Assembly: GCA_015296085.1 (NCBI GenBank)
Contig: DVDT01000050.1
Span: forward strand, 62,001 to 126,000
Source: Trichormus sp. M33_DOE_039
GTDB lineage: Bacteria; Cyanobacteriota; Cyanobacteriia; Cyanobacteriales; Nostocaceae
Length of the DNA stretch: 64,000 nt
Reading direction: 5' to 3'
Shown here: in pieces, positions 8,809-18,545 of the stretch
How the letters are laid out: each line of letters opens with the position of its first letter
Numbering within the stretch: position 1 is the first letter of the stretch
The notes under the pieces: model-generated
What the model was told of the DNA's origin: nothing
The model's database searches: none
The model's input: the letters and a program-made list of their open reading frames with translations, nothing else
Translations under genes and position numbers: made by a program

Positions 8809-9971
8809 CAAACAATTGTTCTATAAGCCTTTAACGTTTCCCTTGCAGTCCTTTCCCAAGAAAATAATTTTGCTCTTTCTTTACCTCTATTGATTAAATC
8901 TTGCCGTAACTGGCGATCGCTAATTACTTTTAAAATACTTTCAGATAGTTGCATAGAGTCTTGAGGATTAATCAATATAGCAGCATCTCCTGCCACTTCT
9001 GGAATTGATGAAGTATTAGAACTAACCACCGGCGCACCTAACGTCATCGCCTCCAAAACAGGTAAACCAAACCCTTCATAATAAGATGGATAAACAAAAA
9101 CGTCAGCTTTTGAGTAGAATAGTGCCACTAATTCATCAGATAAATAGTCAAGATGGTGGATTTCGTCCTTCCAAGGAGAAGTTTCAATAGCAGAAAATAT
9201 TGGTTTATAATTCCATCCTTTTTTACCTACTAATACTAGTTGATGTTCAATTTTATGCCTTTTCTTCAATATATTAAATGCTACAATTACATTATTAATA
9301 TTCTTTCTGGGTTCGATAGTGCTTACGAAAAGTATATATGGTTTATAAAAATCATAATTAGCTTGTTTTTCTAGCTGCTCAATAATTTCTACAGATAAAT
9401 AGTTTGGATAATAGCGGCTAGCTAGAGGCGTAACGTAAACTTTTTCTGGTTCTACTTGTAAATATTCAACAATATCTTTTTTAGAGCTTTCGGAAATTGT
9501 TAAAACTAAGTCTGTCCACTGTAAACAAGATTTTACTTTATTGCTATATGTCTTAACAACTGAATCTATATATTCGGGGTATTTAATAAAAGCTAAATCA
9601 TATATATTCATTATCTTTACGATATTACTACCTGGATACACTGAGTAATTAGTTCCATGTAATATATCTGACGAGCTAAAATGTTGTTGAAAATATGATA
9701 TTGCAGGCTTTAATTTTAGGTTTAATAGTAGTATATCTGAAATTCTTACAGGTATAGGTAATAGATTTAAGTTTGAATAATGTTGTAGAGACTCAGGAAA
9801 TGATAAATTGTACGATAGCCAGTTCTTAAAACTTGGTTGATAAATTATATCTAAATGGAATACATTTTCTTCTTTTAATTTATGCAGTGATTCAATTAAA
9901 TTAATAACATAGAATCCAACACCACTTTGTTTCTGACTTATCGGCGTTGCATCAATAACAACTTTTAGCAT
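8808..9971 (-). CDS. Glycosyltransferase, family GT4-like (2)
   Basis: This 387-residue GT-B glycosyltransferase resembles mannosyl/rhamnosyl transferases of the GT4 family. '[29 protein letters not shown]' is a typical opening, with a glycine-containing acceptor-side loop. The donor half carries '[25 protein letters not shown]' and the E-x7-E type motif '[43 protein letters not shown]'. It overlaps the downstream GT4 gene by one base. No clear Shine-Dalgarno precedes the ATG. The single HIP1 site here (8913-8920) is the last one I can see until 16929. It probably acts in building the glycan exported by the Wzm/Wzt-like ABC pair at 16682-18256. Confidence 0.9.
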   Translation of the reverse strand: MLKVVIDATPISQKQSGVGFYVINLIESLHKLKEENVFHLDIIYQPSFKNWLSYNLSFPESLQHYSNLNLLPIPVRISDILLLNLKLKPAISYFQQHFSSSDILHGTNYSVYPGSNIVKIMNIYDLAFIKYPEYIDSVVKTYSNKVKSCLQWTDLVLTISESSKKDIVEYLQVEPEKVYVTPLASRYYPNYLSVEIIEQLEKQANYDFYKPYILFVSTIEPRKNINNVIVAFNILKKRHKIEHQLVLVGKKGWNYKPIFSAIETSPWKDEIHHLDYLSDELVALFYSKADVFVYPSYYEGFGLPVLEAMTLGAPVVSSNTSSIPEVAGDAAILINPQDSMQLSESILKVISDRQLRQDLINRGKERAKLFSWERTARETLKAYRTIV

Positions 9972-10024
9972 AAGGAACTTATCACTAATTTTAAAAGTTC
10001 AGAGGTGCTATATCTATTGAATAT

Positions 10025-11467
10025 TTAGATATTGTTTCTGCGTTTCTGTAGTAAATATCTAACAATATTTTGGAGATTTTTTCCAAGTAATGGATACTGG
10101 TATAAAAAATCAACAACTTTATCTATAAACTTATATCTTGCACCTACTAAATGATTCTTGACACTTAATTCAAAATAAGGATATTTAAGAGTTTCACATA
10201 CAGTTAATATATGGTCAAAAGAATAACCTTGACTGGGAACAATTTCTGCTATTAACTCATTTAATGCTGGTACAGTTACCATATCCAAATCAAAATTTTC
10301 TTTGATAGTTATAATGGCATTTTCTCTAATCTTTTCTAACTCACTTTGATTTTCGATGCACCAAACTATTTTTTTATAAAATTGGGGAATATTATTTCTA
10401 TTCTTGATCAAAATTGCATTATATCCATCTTGCAAAAGTTCACTTACTCCCGTTTTGCTCGTGATCATAACTGGAACTCCTGTTAGCATAGCCTCTATTG
10501 GTGCATATCCAAATGGCTCGTCATCACTCAATGGAAAAACCGCCATATCATATTGACTTATATTTTCTAACAGAGATTCTTTAGGCAAGAAACCTTTTAG
10601 ATGGAAAATTTTCGATAAACTCTCATCATGAGAAATTTCTTTTTTTAACCAATCAACAAATTTTTTTTCACCACCACCATATAAATCTATGGATATTTTA
10701 TGATTATAAGGAGATTTGGATATATATTTGGCTAACTCAAAAAGTAATCCTACGCCTTTTTTCTGAGCTAATTGACCGAAATATACTAAATTAAAAGTAT
10801 CTCCATATCTTTGATGTGTGGCTATGTTTACATTACTTATATGATGACTATATTTGTTGAAATCTATCCAATTATATATCAGATTATTTGAGTGATATTC
10901 ACCTAATTTACTGCTGGAGTCAAGGATTTTTTGAGAACACGAAATTGCTGTTATCTGCGATTTAAGATACTTCCATTTTGCAGTAAGATTGACAACTTTG
11001 CTATGATCTTGTATCACACCATCTATATGTTCCATTAAGTGGATAACGACTTTAGCTTTACAAGAAAGTACTGTGTCAAGTATACCTAATGGGCCAATTC
11101 CTAAAGGATTAAATATCCAAACTATATCTGGTTTTTCAAGTTCAATCAGTCTTCTAAGAGCTATGCAATTGTACTCAAGATAACCGGCAAAAGCCATAAT
11201 TTTTTCATATAAATAGATTGAATTTTTTTGAAAATGATAATTATAGTTATCATCGTAATATTTAACAGGGCTAAATATTCTCCTAACGTCAATATGTTGT
11301 GGTTCCGGGTATTTTTTTAAGTCAGGCGTATTTTCAGAAGAAGCAACAATAACTGAATGACCTAAATTTGTATATTTTTCTGCTAATTCAAGACATCCTA
11401 GTTCATATCCACCTCTAACATGAGGAGGAAATATGTTAGAAATAAACAATATTTTATATTTTTCCAT
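10025..11467 (-). CDS. Glycosyltransferase, family GT4-like (3)
   Basis: This 480-residue protein is a GT-B glycosyltransferase with an N-terminal Rossmann half ('KILFISNIFPPHVRGGYELGCLELAEKYTNLGHSVIVASS') and a GT4 donor half with 'LVYFGQLAQKKGVGLLFELAKY' and 'DMAVFPLSDDEPFGYAPIEAMLTGVPVMITSKTGVSELLQDGYNAILI'. It carries about 70 extra residues at the C-terminus compared with the two smaller GT4 proteins, rich in basic and aromatic residues, perhaps a membrane contact. Its ATG lies inside the 3' end of the upstream gene (14-bp overlap), so they are probably one operon. The sequence is markedly AT-rich compared with the housekeeping genes in this window. Confidence 0.88.
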   Translation of the reverse strand: MEKYKILFISNIFPPHVRGGYELGCLELAEKYTNLGHSVIVASSENTPDLKKYPEPQHIDVRRIFSPVKYYDDNYNYHFQKNSIYLYEKIMAFAGYLEYNCIALRRLIELEKPDIVWIFNPLGIGPLGILDTVLSCKAKVVIHLMEHIDGVIQDHSKVVNLTAKWKYLKSQITAISCSQKILDSSSKLGEYHSNNLIYNWIDFNKYSHHISNVNIATHQRYGDTFNLVYFGQLAQKKGVGLLFELAKYISKSPYNHKISIDLYGGGEKKFVDWLKKEISHDESLSKIFHLKGFLPKESLLENISQYDMAVFPLSDDEPFGYAPIEAMLTGVPVMITSKTGVSELLQDGYNAILIKNRNNIPQFYKKIVWCIENQSELEKIRENAIITIKENFDLDMVTVPALNELIAEIVPSQGYSFDHILTVCETLKYPYFELSVKNHLVGARYKFIDKVVDFLYQYPLLGKNLQNIVRYLLQKRRNNI

Positions 11468-12605
11468 ATATTTCTACATCCCTCATAATATTTTGTTTTT
11501 CTATCATTTCCTTAACGCGTAACCAATAATTATCCCACAGGAAATGTTGCTCTATCATTTTTCTAGCTTGATCTAAAAGAGCTTTGTACTCAAAATCTGA
11601 TAGGTAACTTACCAGTGCCATCTTACTTTTGAGAGATTGGGAGTCTCTTTCTGGATAAACTAATTCACTCAGATTTAATACATCCATAACTTCTTTAAGA
11701 GCAGGTTGACTGGAAGTTATAGGCAATGTATTGCTTAATATAGCTTCAAGAATTACTAATCCCAGTAGCTCACTTTGTTCAAATATTTGTTTTCTATAGG
11801 TAAGTGAAGATGAGTTAGCTATCAATGCAATAGAGTTTGATATAATTTTATCTTTATCTGAAGTTAACATTTCACCAACAAGATGTACATTTTTACCTTT
11901 TGATTTATCTTCTAAGAATTTTTTATAGTAAGTGTCAGAAGAATTTGGCCCTATGATTACTAATTTTTCATTCTTAGACACAGCATCAATAGCAGTCTCA
12001 AAAGATTTATGTGGTAACAATCTTCCTACTGATACAAATTGTCTAGTGTTTTTTGAACTTAGATTTATATTTAGATATTTTTCTAGTGTATTCCTCCATG
12101 CTCCTGCATAAAGATAGCTAACATTACTAGTGTTATTTTGCGTTCTTTTGGCAGAGTATTGAGATATCTCTAGAAATAAGTGATTTGGCAACTTATTGTA
12201 TCTAATCCAGAAATCATCATAATTTTCTTCAAATCCCAGATTTGTCAACAAAACCATTTGCCTATTATGAGACACTAGTAGTAAATCATATACTAGAGGG
12301 CTACCCAAGTATTGATGTATCCATACGTATCTGTAGTTGGGTATCTCCATCAATACTTCTGAAAATTTTTTAGTAATTGATGTAGATGCCTTACCTTCAA
12401 TAAATACTGTAGTATCACATAAATTTTCAAATCTGCTACTATCCCTGATTTGAATGAAGTTGGCTTCCACTGGACATATCAAATCACACTCTGTACCTGA
12501 AATTGATATGGAGGTAGCGCAATTAACTGTGTATCCTTCTCCTCCTCCTGTTTTTTTAACTGGTAAAATGCTAAAAACTAGTGCTTTGTCTTTTTTTTCA
12601 GTCAC
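11454..12605 (-). CDS. Glycosyltransferase, family GT4-like (4)
   Basis: This 383-residue protein looks like a more divergent GT4 glycosyltransferase. The N-terminus has 'FSILPVKKTGGGEGYTVNCATSISISG', the donor-side start is 'RQFVSVGRLLPHKSFETAIDAVSKNEKLVIIGPNSSD', and the E-x7-E region is weak ('SELLGLVILEAILSNTLPITSSQPALKEV'), with the first Glu of the motif in 'FEQSELLGLVILEA'. The start is GTG 12605. Gene order and the overlap with the following GT4 gene place it in the same operon. Upstream lies a decayed gene, so its original operon context may have changed. AT-rich, no HIP1 seen. Confidence 0.78.
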   Translation of the reverse strand: MTEKKDKALVFSILPVKKTGGGEGYTVNCATSISISGTECDLICPVEANFIQIRDSSRFENLCDTTVFIEGKASTSITKKFSEVLMEIPNYRYVWIHQYLGSPLVYDLLLVSHNRQMVLLTNLGFEENYDDFWIRYNKLPNHLFLEISQYSAKRTQNNTSNVSYLYAGAWRNTLEKYLNINLSSKNTRQFVSVGRLLPHKSFETAIDAVSKNEKLVIIGPNSSDTYYKKFLEDKSKGKNVHLVGEMLTSDKDKIISNSIALIANSSSLTYRKQIFEQSELLGLVILEAILSNTLPITSSQPALKEVMDVLNLSELVYPERDSQSLKSKMALVSYLSDFEYKALLDQARKMIEQHFLWDNYWLRVKEMIEKQNIMRDVEIYGKI

Positions 12606-12624
12606 TGCTATCTTTTTATATTAT

Positions 12625-13060
12625 CTACAAGTTAACTAATACCACAGGTTGTGTCTTTTGAACTCGTGCTGATTGATAAATGTCAGCGAGCAAAGGAGTA
12701 ATGCTTTCTTGAATATTGGTAATTATTACATTGTATGAAAATTACCTTGACATAAATTGAAGAGGTATTTCTAATAAATCTGCAATTTTAAGCATGTTGA
12801 ATTCTCTTTGATGAACAGCTTCACTCTTAACATCTCCACGGCCTTTAGTGAAATTTATTATGCTTTTTACCTTAATATTAAGTACACCTTGTGCAATAGC
12901 ATACTACTAAAACTATACTTCTCCAAATACTATTCAGTATCAGCAAAATTAAATTTTTTAAGTAAAAAACCTGAGTAGAAATATTCAATTTATACATTAG
13001 TCTATCAAAATCTATCACCGTAGGCATTCTTATACCATATTCATCATTAAAAATCAACTA
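12625..13060 (-). pseudogene. Decayed gene remnant in the polysaccharide cluster
   Basis: The 466-bp gap between two cluster genes contains protein-like minus-strand stretches broken by stops and frame changes. In one frame 12900 to 12625 reads 'AIAQGVLNIKVKSIINFTKGRGDVKSEAVHQREFNMLKIADLLEIPLQFMSR', then a single TAA (12744-12742), then 'FSYNVIITNIQESITPLLADIYQSARVQ...VVLVNL' to a stop at 12627-12625. Upstream, another frame reads 'FNDEYGIRMPTVIDFDRLMYKLNISTQVFYL'. I do not recognise the family. The length and quality of these pieces suggest a former gene of about 140 codons rather than chance. Only a protein search would confirm this. Confidence 0.4.
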
Positions 13061-13071
13061 TAATGTTGTTT

Positions 13072-14784
13072 TTAATTGGAGGGCGAATGAAGTTTAAAAC
13101 AGTTAAATCTGCCAGCAGAACTGGTAATTTTTGTGAAAAAATAATCAGAAGGAATATTAAACGGATTTTCCATATTTTGGCGAGCTATTAGACAAACAGA
13201 GTAATTATATTTACCATTTGTGCGTAACCATTCAAATATTTCATTAGCAGTTTTACTTCTAGCCGAATCGCCATAAAAGCGTGGGGCGTTTCCTGAATAA
13301 CCATTAATAACTGGTATATTAGTTTCTATCCCAGCCCACATGGCTGATAAGTTAGTAACATTTGCAGGTATTTTGGGATCTAATCCAGGTTCTAAAAAGA
13401 CATATGCAGTTTGACAAGTTGTTTTACTGATTAATTCTTTTATTTCACTAATTTCTTGGGCGTATAAAGATTTATCATAACTATTTAGCTCGATAACAGG
13501 TTGTTCGATGAAACACCAGGCAAAAAGTATAACTAAAATAATTGAGCGTAGATGCTTTTTGACGAGGGAACTTTTTAACAAGCAATCGAGACATACTGAC
13601 CCTGCAAGGATAATATAAAAATATGCAATTATAGAGATTCTAGTAACTGCTCTAATTATAGAAGCACCTGGTACAATTTCATAAATAATTCTCCAAAGTG
13701 AAAATTCTGAAAATAAGTTTGTTGATAAAATAAAAATTGTAAAAAAAGTGCCTAAACAAACCTTTAATAAAAGAAATTTTTCAGAGTTTAGTAATTTTTT
13801 TTTAAAAACTAAAGTATATAAACATAATACAATTAATAAAAATACTATAAAACCAGGAAACATATTTGGTTCAATGACTGTTTGCGAGTCTTGAACAGCC
13901 GCATTCAGTGCAGGAAACCAAAAATTTCCTCTTGGAACAGAGAACCAAGAAGATACTTTAGGAATTCCTATATATACCTGTTCCCATGTACGCCCCCCTA
14001 ATTCTCCTTTAGCCTTTATATAAGGTAAAAAAGTGATATAATTTAGCCATAACCAGAAACAAATTATAAGGGTATATTGTTTATAGTTATAAGAGCAATC
14101 AATAATAAACTTATTAAGATTTTCACGGTTTAGTAGATATCCAATAGTAAAAAATATTGTCAAACTAAATATTAGAAACCAACCTAGATATATACCTGCA
14201 AGTAATTGTAAATAAATGAATAATAGTACCAAATTAAAATGAAGTTTGCTTGGCTTGTTAAAAAAAATCCAGGAATTCATAAATGCGAATGGCGTAAAAA
14301 ATTCTGGAAGAAGTTGCTGGTGATAAATAGCATTATTTCTAATTAACCCAAAGGCGAATAAAAAAGCCCCTAACATGGTAACTATGTGGCTTACTTTGTA
14401 ATAGCGCAACAAAAATGAAAAACTCATAAAACAAAAAATACAGACGATAATCATCCACAACTGAAATGATATATCCGATGGAAAAAAGATTCTGAGTATT
14501 GCATATATAGGTGCAGATGCGAACAAATTATCGGAGAAAGCAAGCACATTTTTAATAGGATAAAAAAAAGGTGGAGACCATAAATCTCCGATATATTTTC
14601 TGTCACTTATAATTTTAAAAAAATGTTCTAAGAAGTAATTATTTAACCTTGTATCTCCAGGATCTGCTTGCATATAAGCAAAATTACTAAGAATCGTGGG
14701 ATGAAATAATATAAATACCCCTACACAACAAACACATAAATATGATAGACCTGTATAGAACTTTCTCTCATGTTTATAATTCAT
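13072..14784 (-). CDS. Multi-pass membrane protein, GT-C glycosyltransferase-like
   Basis: This 570-residue protein has roughly ten to twelve hydrophobic segments and a soluble C-terminal part of ~140 residues. The first extracytoplasmic loop contains 'MQADPGDTRLNNYFLEHFF', an acidic DPGD-type motif seen in large membrane glycosyltransferases of the GT-C superfamily that use polyprenyl-phosphate sugars. Context supports such a role: a GT2 polyprenyl-phosphate sugar synthase-like gene and a small DMT protein lie immediately upstream in the same orientation, the usual trio for making, flipping and using a lipid-linked monosaccharide. It is very AT-rich. A YfhO-like or unassigned polysaccharide membrane protein is the alternative. 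Confidence 0.65.
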   Translation of the reverse strand: MNYKHERKFYTGLSYLCVCCVGVFILFHPTILSNFAYMQADPGDTRLNNYFLEHFFKIISDRKYIGDLWSPPFFYPIKNVLAFSDNLFASAPIYAILRIFFPSDISFQLWMIIVCIFCFMSFSFLLRYYKVSHIVTMLGAFLFAFGLIRNNAIYHQQLLPEFFTPFAFMNSWIFFNKPSKLHFNLVLLFIYLQLLAGIYLGWFLIFSLTIFFTIGYLLNRENLNKFIIDCSYNYKQYTLIICFWLWLNYITFLPYIKAKGELGGRTWEQVYIGIPKVSSWFSVPRGNFWFPALNAAVQDSQTVIEPNMFPGFIVFLLIVLCLYTLVFKKKLLNSEKFLLLKVCLGTFFTIFILSTNLFSEFSLWRIIYEIVPGASIIRAVTRISIIAYFYIILAGSVCLDCLLKSSLVKKHLRSIILVILFAWCFIEQPVIELNSYDKSLYAQEISEIKELISKTTCQTAYVFLEPGLDPKIPANVTNLSAMWAGIETNIPVINGYSGNAPRFYGDSARSKTANEIFEWLRTNGKYNYSVCLIARQNMENPFNIPSDYFFTKITSSAGRFNCFKLHSPSN

Positions 14785-14833
14785 CTAGTATATTCCTGCC
14801 TTCATTGAAATATATGGGATGTAGATAATTGTT

Positions 14834-15202
14834 TTATTTCTGCCAGATTACTAAAATGACTCCACTCACGATGAAACCCAATCCTACAATGCGTGTTAAA
14901 GGTATTGTTTCTCTGAAAATAAAATAACCTATCAAAATAGAAAAAACATAAACTAAGGAGACGGATGGGCCTGCAACGCTTAAGTTAACTCTAGTTAACA
15001 ACATAATATAAGCTAAAGCACCTAAAGCATAAAAGGTCAGACCTATTACAAGTTCAGATGTCGTCAATATACGGAAAATATGAATAACAGCATTTTCTGT
15101 ACTGACTCTGCCTAACTTTAGTGCGCCTATTTTGAGAAATAATTGCCCTGCTACACTCGCTATCACAGAAATCATAAGTAAAATAAATTCTTGTGGTGTC
15201 AT
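14834..15202 (-). CDS. Small EamA/SMR-like (DMT superfamily) membrane protein
   Basis: This ~122-residue protein has four predicted membrane helices and the repeat logic of half-size EamA/SMR proteins ('ISVIASVAGQLFLKIGALKLG' ... 'PSVSLVYVFSILIGYFIFRETIPLTRIVGLGFIVSGVILVIWQ'). Half-size DMT proteins such as the ArnE/ArnF type flip polyprenyl-phosphate-linked sugars. Lying between a GT2 gene and a GT-C-like gene, this is its likely job here. The track starts earlier at a TTG; I use ATG 15202, which is preceded by AAGGGA on the minus strand, though ATG 15253 is possible and would add 17 residues. A drug exporter is less likely in this context. Confidence 0.75.
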   Translation of the reverse strand: MTPQEFILLMISVIASVAGQLFLKIGALKLGRVSTENAVIHIFRILTTSELVIGLTFYALGALAYIMLLTRVNLSVAGPSVSLVYVFSILIGYFIFRETIPLTRIVGLGFIVSGVILVIWQK

Positions 15203-15338
15203 CAAAATTCCCTTTACTTTTGTTGTACTAAATTTTTGGCTTTTAAAAAGCATCAACTCTTAAAAGCCGATATTAAAGAACTTGATTTTTATTAACATTG
15301 CTTTCAATTTCAATGCTATCGAAGATTGTTTTTGTGGT

Positions 15339-16034
15339 TTATTTTTGACTAAACAAATTATATTTAATAATGCAAAATATAGCCCTAATTCCATCTTTCC
15401 AGCCTATCTTTTTCCCTTCTTTATAAGTTCTACCATAGTATGATATGCCAACTTCATAGATACGACATCCAGTTTTAGCAATCTTAGCTGTTATTTCAGG
15501 TTCAAAACCAAATCTATTTTCTTCTATTTTGATGTTTTGAATTATTTCTCGACGAAAAGCTTTGTAACACGTTTCCATATCTGTAAGGTTAATATTGGTA
15601 AACATATTGGATAAAGTTGTTAAAAAACTATTGCCTACTCTATGCCAATAATATACAACTCTATGCGGTCTACCACCTTGAAAACGAGAACCAAAAACTA
15701 CATCAGCTTTATTATCAATAATCGGCCTAACCATTAGGTGATATTCTTGGGGATCATATTCTAAGTCTGCATCCTGAACAATGATAATGTCACCAGTGGC
15801 CGCTGCAAAACCTGTCCGCAGTGCTGCACCTTTACCAAGATTAATTTTGTGATAAATAACCTTGTCTACTTCTTTTTCCAATCTAGAGTATAGTTTTTCT
15901 CTCGTCCCATCTGTAGAACAATCGTCAACCACAATAATTTCTATATCTCTAATAGGAGATGCTTTGACCGCATATACAACTTGTTCAATCGTGTCAATTT
16001 CATTAAAACAGGGAATAATCACAGAAAGTTTCAT
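15339..16034 (-). CDS. Glycosyltransferase family 2, polyprenyl-phosphate sugar synthase-like
   Basis: This 231-residue GT-A fold enzyme resembles dolichyl/undecaprenyl-phosphate mannose or glucose synthases without the C-terminal membrane domain. Features are '[23 protein letters not shown]', the '[13 protein letters not shown]' nucleotide-sugar site, '[34 protein letters not shown]' with the DAD metal-binding motif, and 'FGSRFQGG'. '[44 protein letters not shown]' is a strong DPM-family signature. It probably charges a polyprenyl phosphate with a sugar that the DMT protein flips and the GT-C-like protein uses. The gene is followed (minus strand) by these two with ~80 and ~49 bp gaps. Confidence 0.9.
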   Translation of the reverse strand: MKLSVIIPCFNEIDTIEQVVYAVKASPIRDIEIIVVDDCSTDGTREKLYSRLEKEVDKVIYHKINLGKGAALRTGFAAATGDIIIVQDADLEYDPQEYHLMVRPIIDNKADVVFGSRFQGGRPHRVVYYWHRVGNSFLTTLSNMFTNINLTDMETCYKAFRREIIQNIKIEENRFGFEPEITAKIAKTGCRIYEVGISYYGRTYKEGKKIGWKDGIRAIFCIIKYNLFSQK

Positions 16035-16257
16035 TTTGATTTATTCAATTCTATTTGAAGGGGTGACAAGCGACTGATAAAGCAGATTTAGTAGGCTTTT
16101 TAGCCCATCTATTCAAAAATATTGTCAGACTGTTGTTACACAAAATAAGAAGATTTTACCAAAATATGTGGTGTAATTTTGCTAAAAAGCGATCTCAGTC
16201 TCATTCGCAATTAATCCCGTCAATATGATCGGGAAGACATCTCTTCTGAATTCAAAT

Positions 16258-16485
16258 CTATGTCAAAGGCTTGCAGATAAATCTTTTGGGATTATTCTTC
16301 CCATCCTGGGACTGAATTGGCTCGTTAACACTTGAGCGAGGGAATGTGACAAATAATTCATAAACACCAGATTCATCGGTTCTGACAATAACCCATATGT
16401 GATTGACTATAAGATGAATATGAAATGTGCAAAATCATACTATAGATGTATTTCCATATTCATCCATTAGTGCAGCACAGAACAT
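16258..16485 (-). pseudogene. Remnant of an unknown gene between wzt-like and GT2 genes
   Basis: The 647-bp gap 16035-16681 holds one protein-like minus-strand frame. From ATG 16485 it reads 'MFCAALMDEYGNTSIV', then an in-frame TGA (16437-16435), then 'FCTFHIHLIVNHIWVIVRTDESGVYELFVTFPRSS...' ending in 'KRFICKPLT' and TAG at 16260-16258. The 58-residue open part has a natural amino-acid composition. I do not recognise the family. It may be the tail of a lost cluster gene. The rest of the gap shows nothing I can name. Confidence 0.4.
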
Positions 16486-16681
16486 ACTTCACAAAGTAGA
16501 TAGTTACGTCTCAGTATAAATTCAGTTCTGAAACCCTTTTAACTTTCTAGACAGCTTTAGAATTTTTCAAGTTCAATTAGTAATGAAGGCTTTCTTCATA
16601 TGAGGTTTTCTAAAAATTTCTTTATAGGATTAAAAATTTTTCTGTTTGTTATTAATATTTTATGACTGCTTTAATTCAAGA

Positions 16682-17413
16682 TTAATTTGTATTTAAATAA
16701 AGTTTTATTGCTTCATCCCCATCACCAACAAACCTAATTGCACCCTTTTCCATCCAAATTACTTTTTTGCATGATTGCTTGATAAAATTCAAATCATGGG
16801 ATACTACTAATACTGTTGCGTCTATATTCCAAAAGTTTTCTATTCTTTGCTGAGATTTATTTTTAAAATTCTCATCCCCGACAGATAACACTTCATCTAA
16901 AATTAAAATGTCAGGCTTCACCTCTGTAGCGATCGCAAAACCTAATCTTGCTACCATCCCTGATGATAAACCTTTGACTGGAACTAACTGATAATCCTGT
17001 AACTCTGCAAATTCTAAAATTGCATAAGCTCTTTGCTTCATCTCATTTCTAGAAAAGCCCAGTAAGACTCCGTAAAGCATAATATTGTCCATCACGGAAA
17101 TTTCTGGATCAAAACCACCCCCTAGTTCAATTAAGGGTGCAATTTGGCCAAAGACCCGGACTTTTCCACTAGTGGGTTGTAAAATCCCACAAATTATTTT
17201 GAGTAGGGTTGATTTACCAGAACCATTTGCTCCGATAATACCTATTTTTTCGCCCTTTTCGATGACTAAATTGATTTGATCTAATACTAATTTCTTAGCA
17301 GGTTGGCGATATTTGCCTTCTATAAGAGATAGGAGAGTTTTCTTGAGGTCGTAAGAAAACTCTTCTTGTGTCCGTCGCCACAGTGAAACTTGATCTAGAC
17401 GAATGACTTCCAT
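16682..17413 (-). CDS. ABC transporter ATP-binding protein, Wzt/KpsT-like polysaccharide exporter
   Basis: This 243-residue ATPase powers export of a lipid-linked polysaccharide or teichoic-acid-like polymer across the inner membrane. Walker A 'GANGSGKST', the ABC signature 'LSSGMVARLGF' (a characteristic variant of polysaccharide ATPases) and Walker B 'ILILDEVLSVGDENF' are visible. Several ATPases of this group have a C-terminal glycan-binding domain; this one stops after the nucleotide-binding domain, so chain-length or end-cap recognition must differ or be absent. The ATG directly follows the permease stop codon (TAG|ATG), so the two are co-translated. HIP1 reappears here (16929). Confidence 0.93.
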   Translation of the reverse strand: MEVIRLDQVSLWRRTQEEFSYDLKKTLLSLIEGKYRQPAKKLVLDQINLVIEKGEKIGIIGANGSGKSTLLKIICGILQPTSGKVRVFGQIAPLIELGGGFDPEISVMDNIMLYGVLLGFSRNEMKQRAYAILEFAELQDYQLVPVKGLSSGMVARLGFAIATEVKPDILILDEVLSVGDENFKNKSQQRIENFWNIDATVLVVSHDLNFIKQSCKKVIWMEKGAIRFVGDGDEAIKLYLNTN

Positions 17414-18256
17414 CTACAGCAAATCCATAAATTTATGTCGCCACATATTAAAACACACCCAACCCAATGACAAAATAATTATGCCACTGAGTAAAGCCCC
17501 CCAAATTAAACTAAAGTCCGGTAAATTCCCAGATAAGGTAATTTGACGTAGACTTTCAATAATTGGAGATAATGGATTTAATGCTAAAAATGGTTTTACT
17601 TGGGATGGCACAATGGCTGCTGGGTAAAATACGGGACTGGTAATCCAAAGTATGAATATAACTAATTCGTAGAAGTAAGGTAAATCTCTAAAAAAAACAT
17701 AAAGCGCACTGACTAGAAATCCAATCCCAGTACACACTAAGACTAAGGATAGAAATGGAAACAGCAGTGCCAACACATTGACTAAATTTTTAGAATTTAT
17801 TAGAGTTATCGCTGCCAATAATGGAAAAGCCCCAACTGCAAACTGAAAGATATTGGCTACAATCATTGATACGGGAAATACACTGACAGGTAAGCGAATT
17901 TTGTTTAATAATGCTCCGTTGCCTACGACACTAGACAAAGCTTGGGATGTGGAGGCCGAGAAAAAATTAATCACTACCAGCGCAGTGAAGGCTGCTAGCA
18001 CATAGTTCAGTATGGAATTACCGTAATAAGACGCGAACGTCGTGCCGAATATTGCACTGTACAGTGCCGTCATAATTAACGGGTTCAATAGTGACCAATA
18101 CACGCCTAATAAAGAGCCTCGGTAACGCACTTTTAGATTTCGCATGACCAAGACGTGCAGCAACTCCCAGTAGCGGCGCACTTGTAGCCAAGTTAAACTC
18201 TTTTGTATCGAAAGGGTCATTCGCAAACACCACCACACACCAGACAAGTCAGTCAT
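17414..18256 (-). CDS. ABC-2 type permease, Wzm/KpsM-like polysaccharide exporter
   Basis: This 280-residue integral membrane protein has about six transmembrane segments and the ABC-2 polysaccharide-exporter pattern: 'ELLHVLVMRNLKVRYRGSLLGVYWSLLNPLIMTALYSAIFGT' near the N-terminus and 'ITSPVFYPAAIVPSQVKPFLALNPLSPIIESLRQ' late, which is a hallmark of the Wzm/TagG family. It forms the channel for the ATPase encoded immediately downstream. It is the first gene of the minus-strand cluster. Three in-frame starts exist (ATG 18256, 18220, and one before 'RNLKVRYRG'); none has a good Shine-Dalgarno, and I keep the longest. Confidence 0.93.
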   Translation of the reverse strand: MTDLSGVWWCLRMTLSIQKSLTWLQVRRYWELLHVLVMRNLKVRYRGSLLGVYWSLLNPLIMTALYSAIFGTTFASYYGNSILNYVLAAFTALVVINFFSASTSQALSSVVGNGALLNKIRLPVSVFPVSMIVANIFQFAVGAFPLLAAITLINSKNLVNVLALLFPFLSLVLVCTGIGFLVSALYVFFRDLPYFYELVIFILWITSPVFYPAAIVPSQVKPFLALNPLSPIIESLRQITLSGNLPDFSLIWGALLSGIIILSLGWVCFNMWRHKFMDLL

Positions 18257-18545
18257 TCGCGCATTTTATCGTATTAGTGAGTACATTGCTGCATAAGATT
18301 AAGGCTACAAGCATATTTTTTAAATTATGGCTGATACTCAGCCATAGTGTATGAAGTCTTACCTCAATCAATCACTACACACTAGATTCGCACGACCAGC
18401 TTATCTATCAATTAGTTCCTAAAATTATTTGTCAGGAATTTATTAATTTCTTTATAATCATATCAATGCAAAGAAGTCAACCAAAAGACAAACTACCAGA
18501 ATGTATCGCCTCAGGCTATCGTGTATTGCTATAGGTTGTTTGGAT

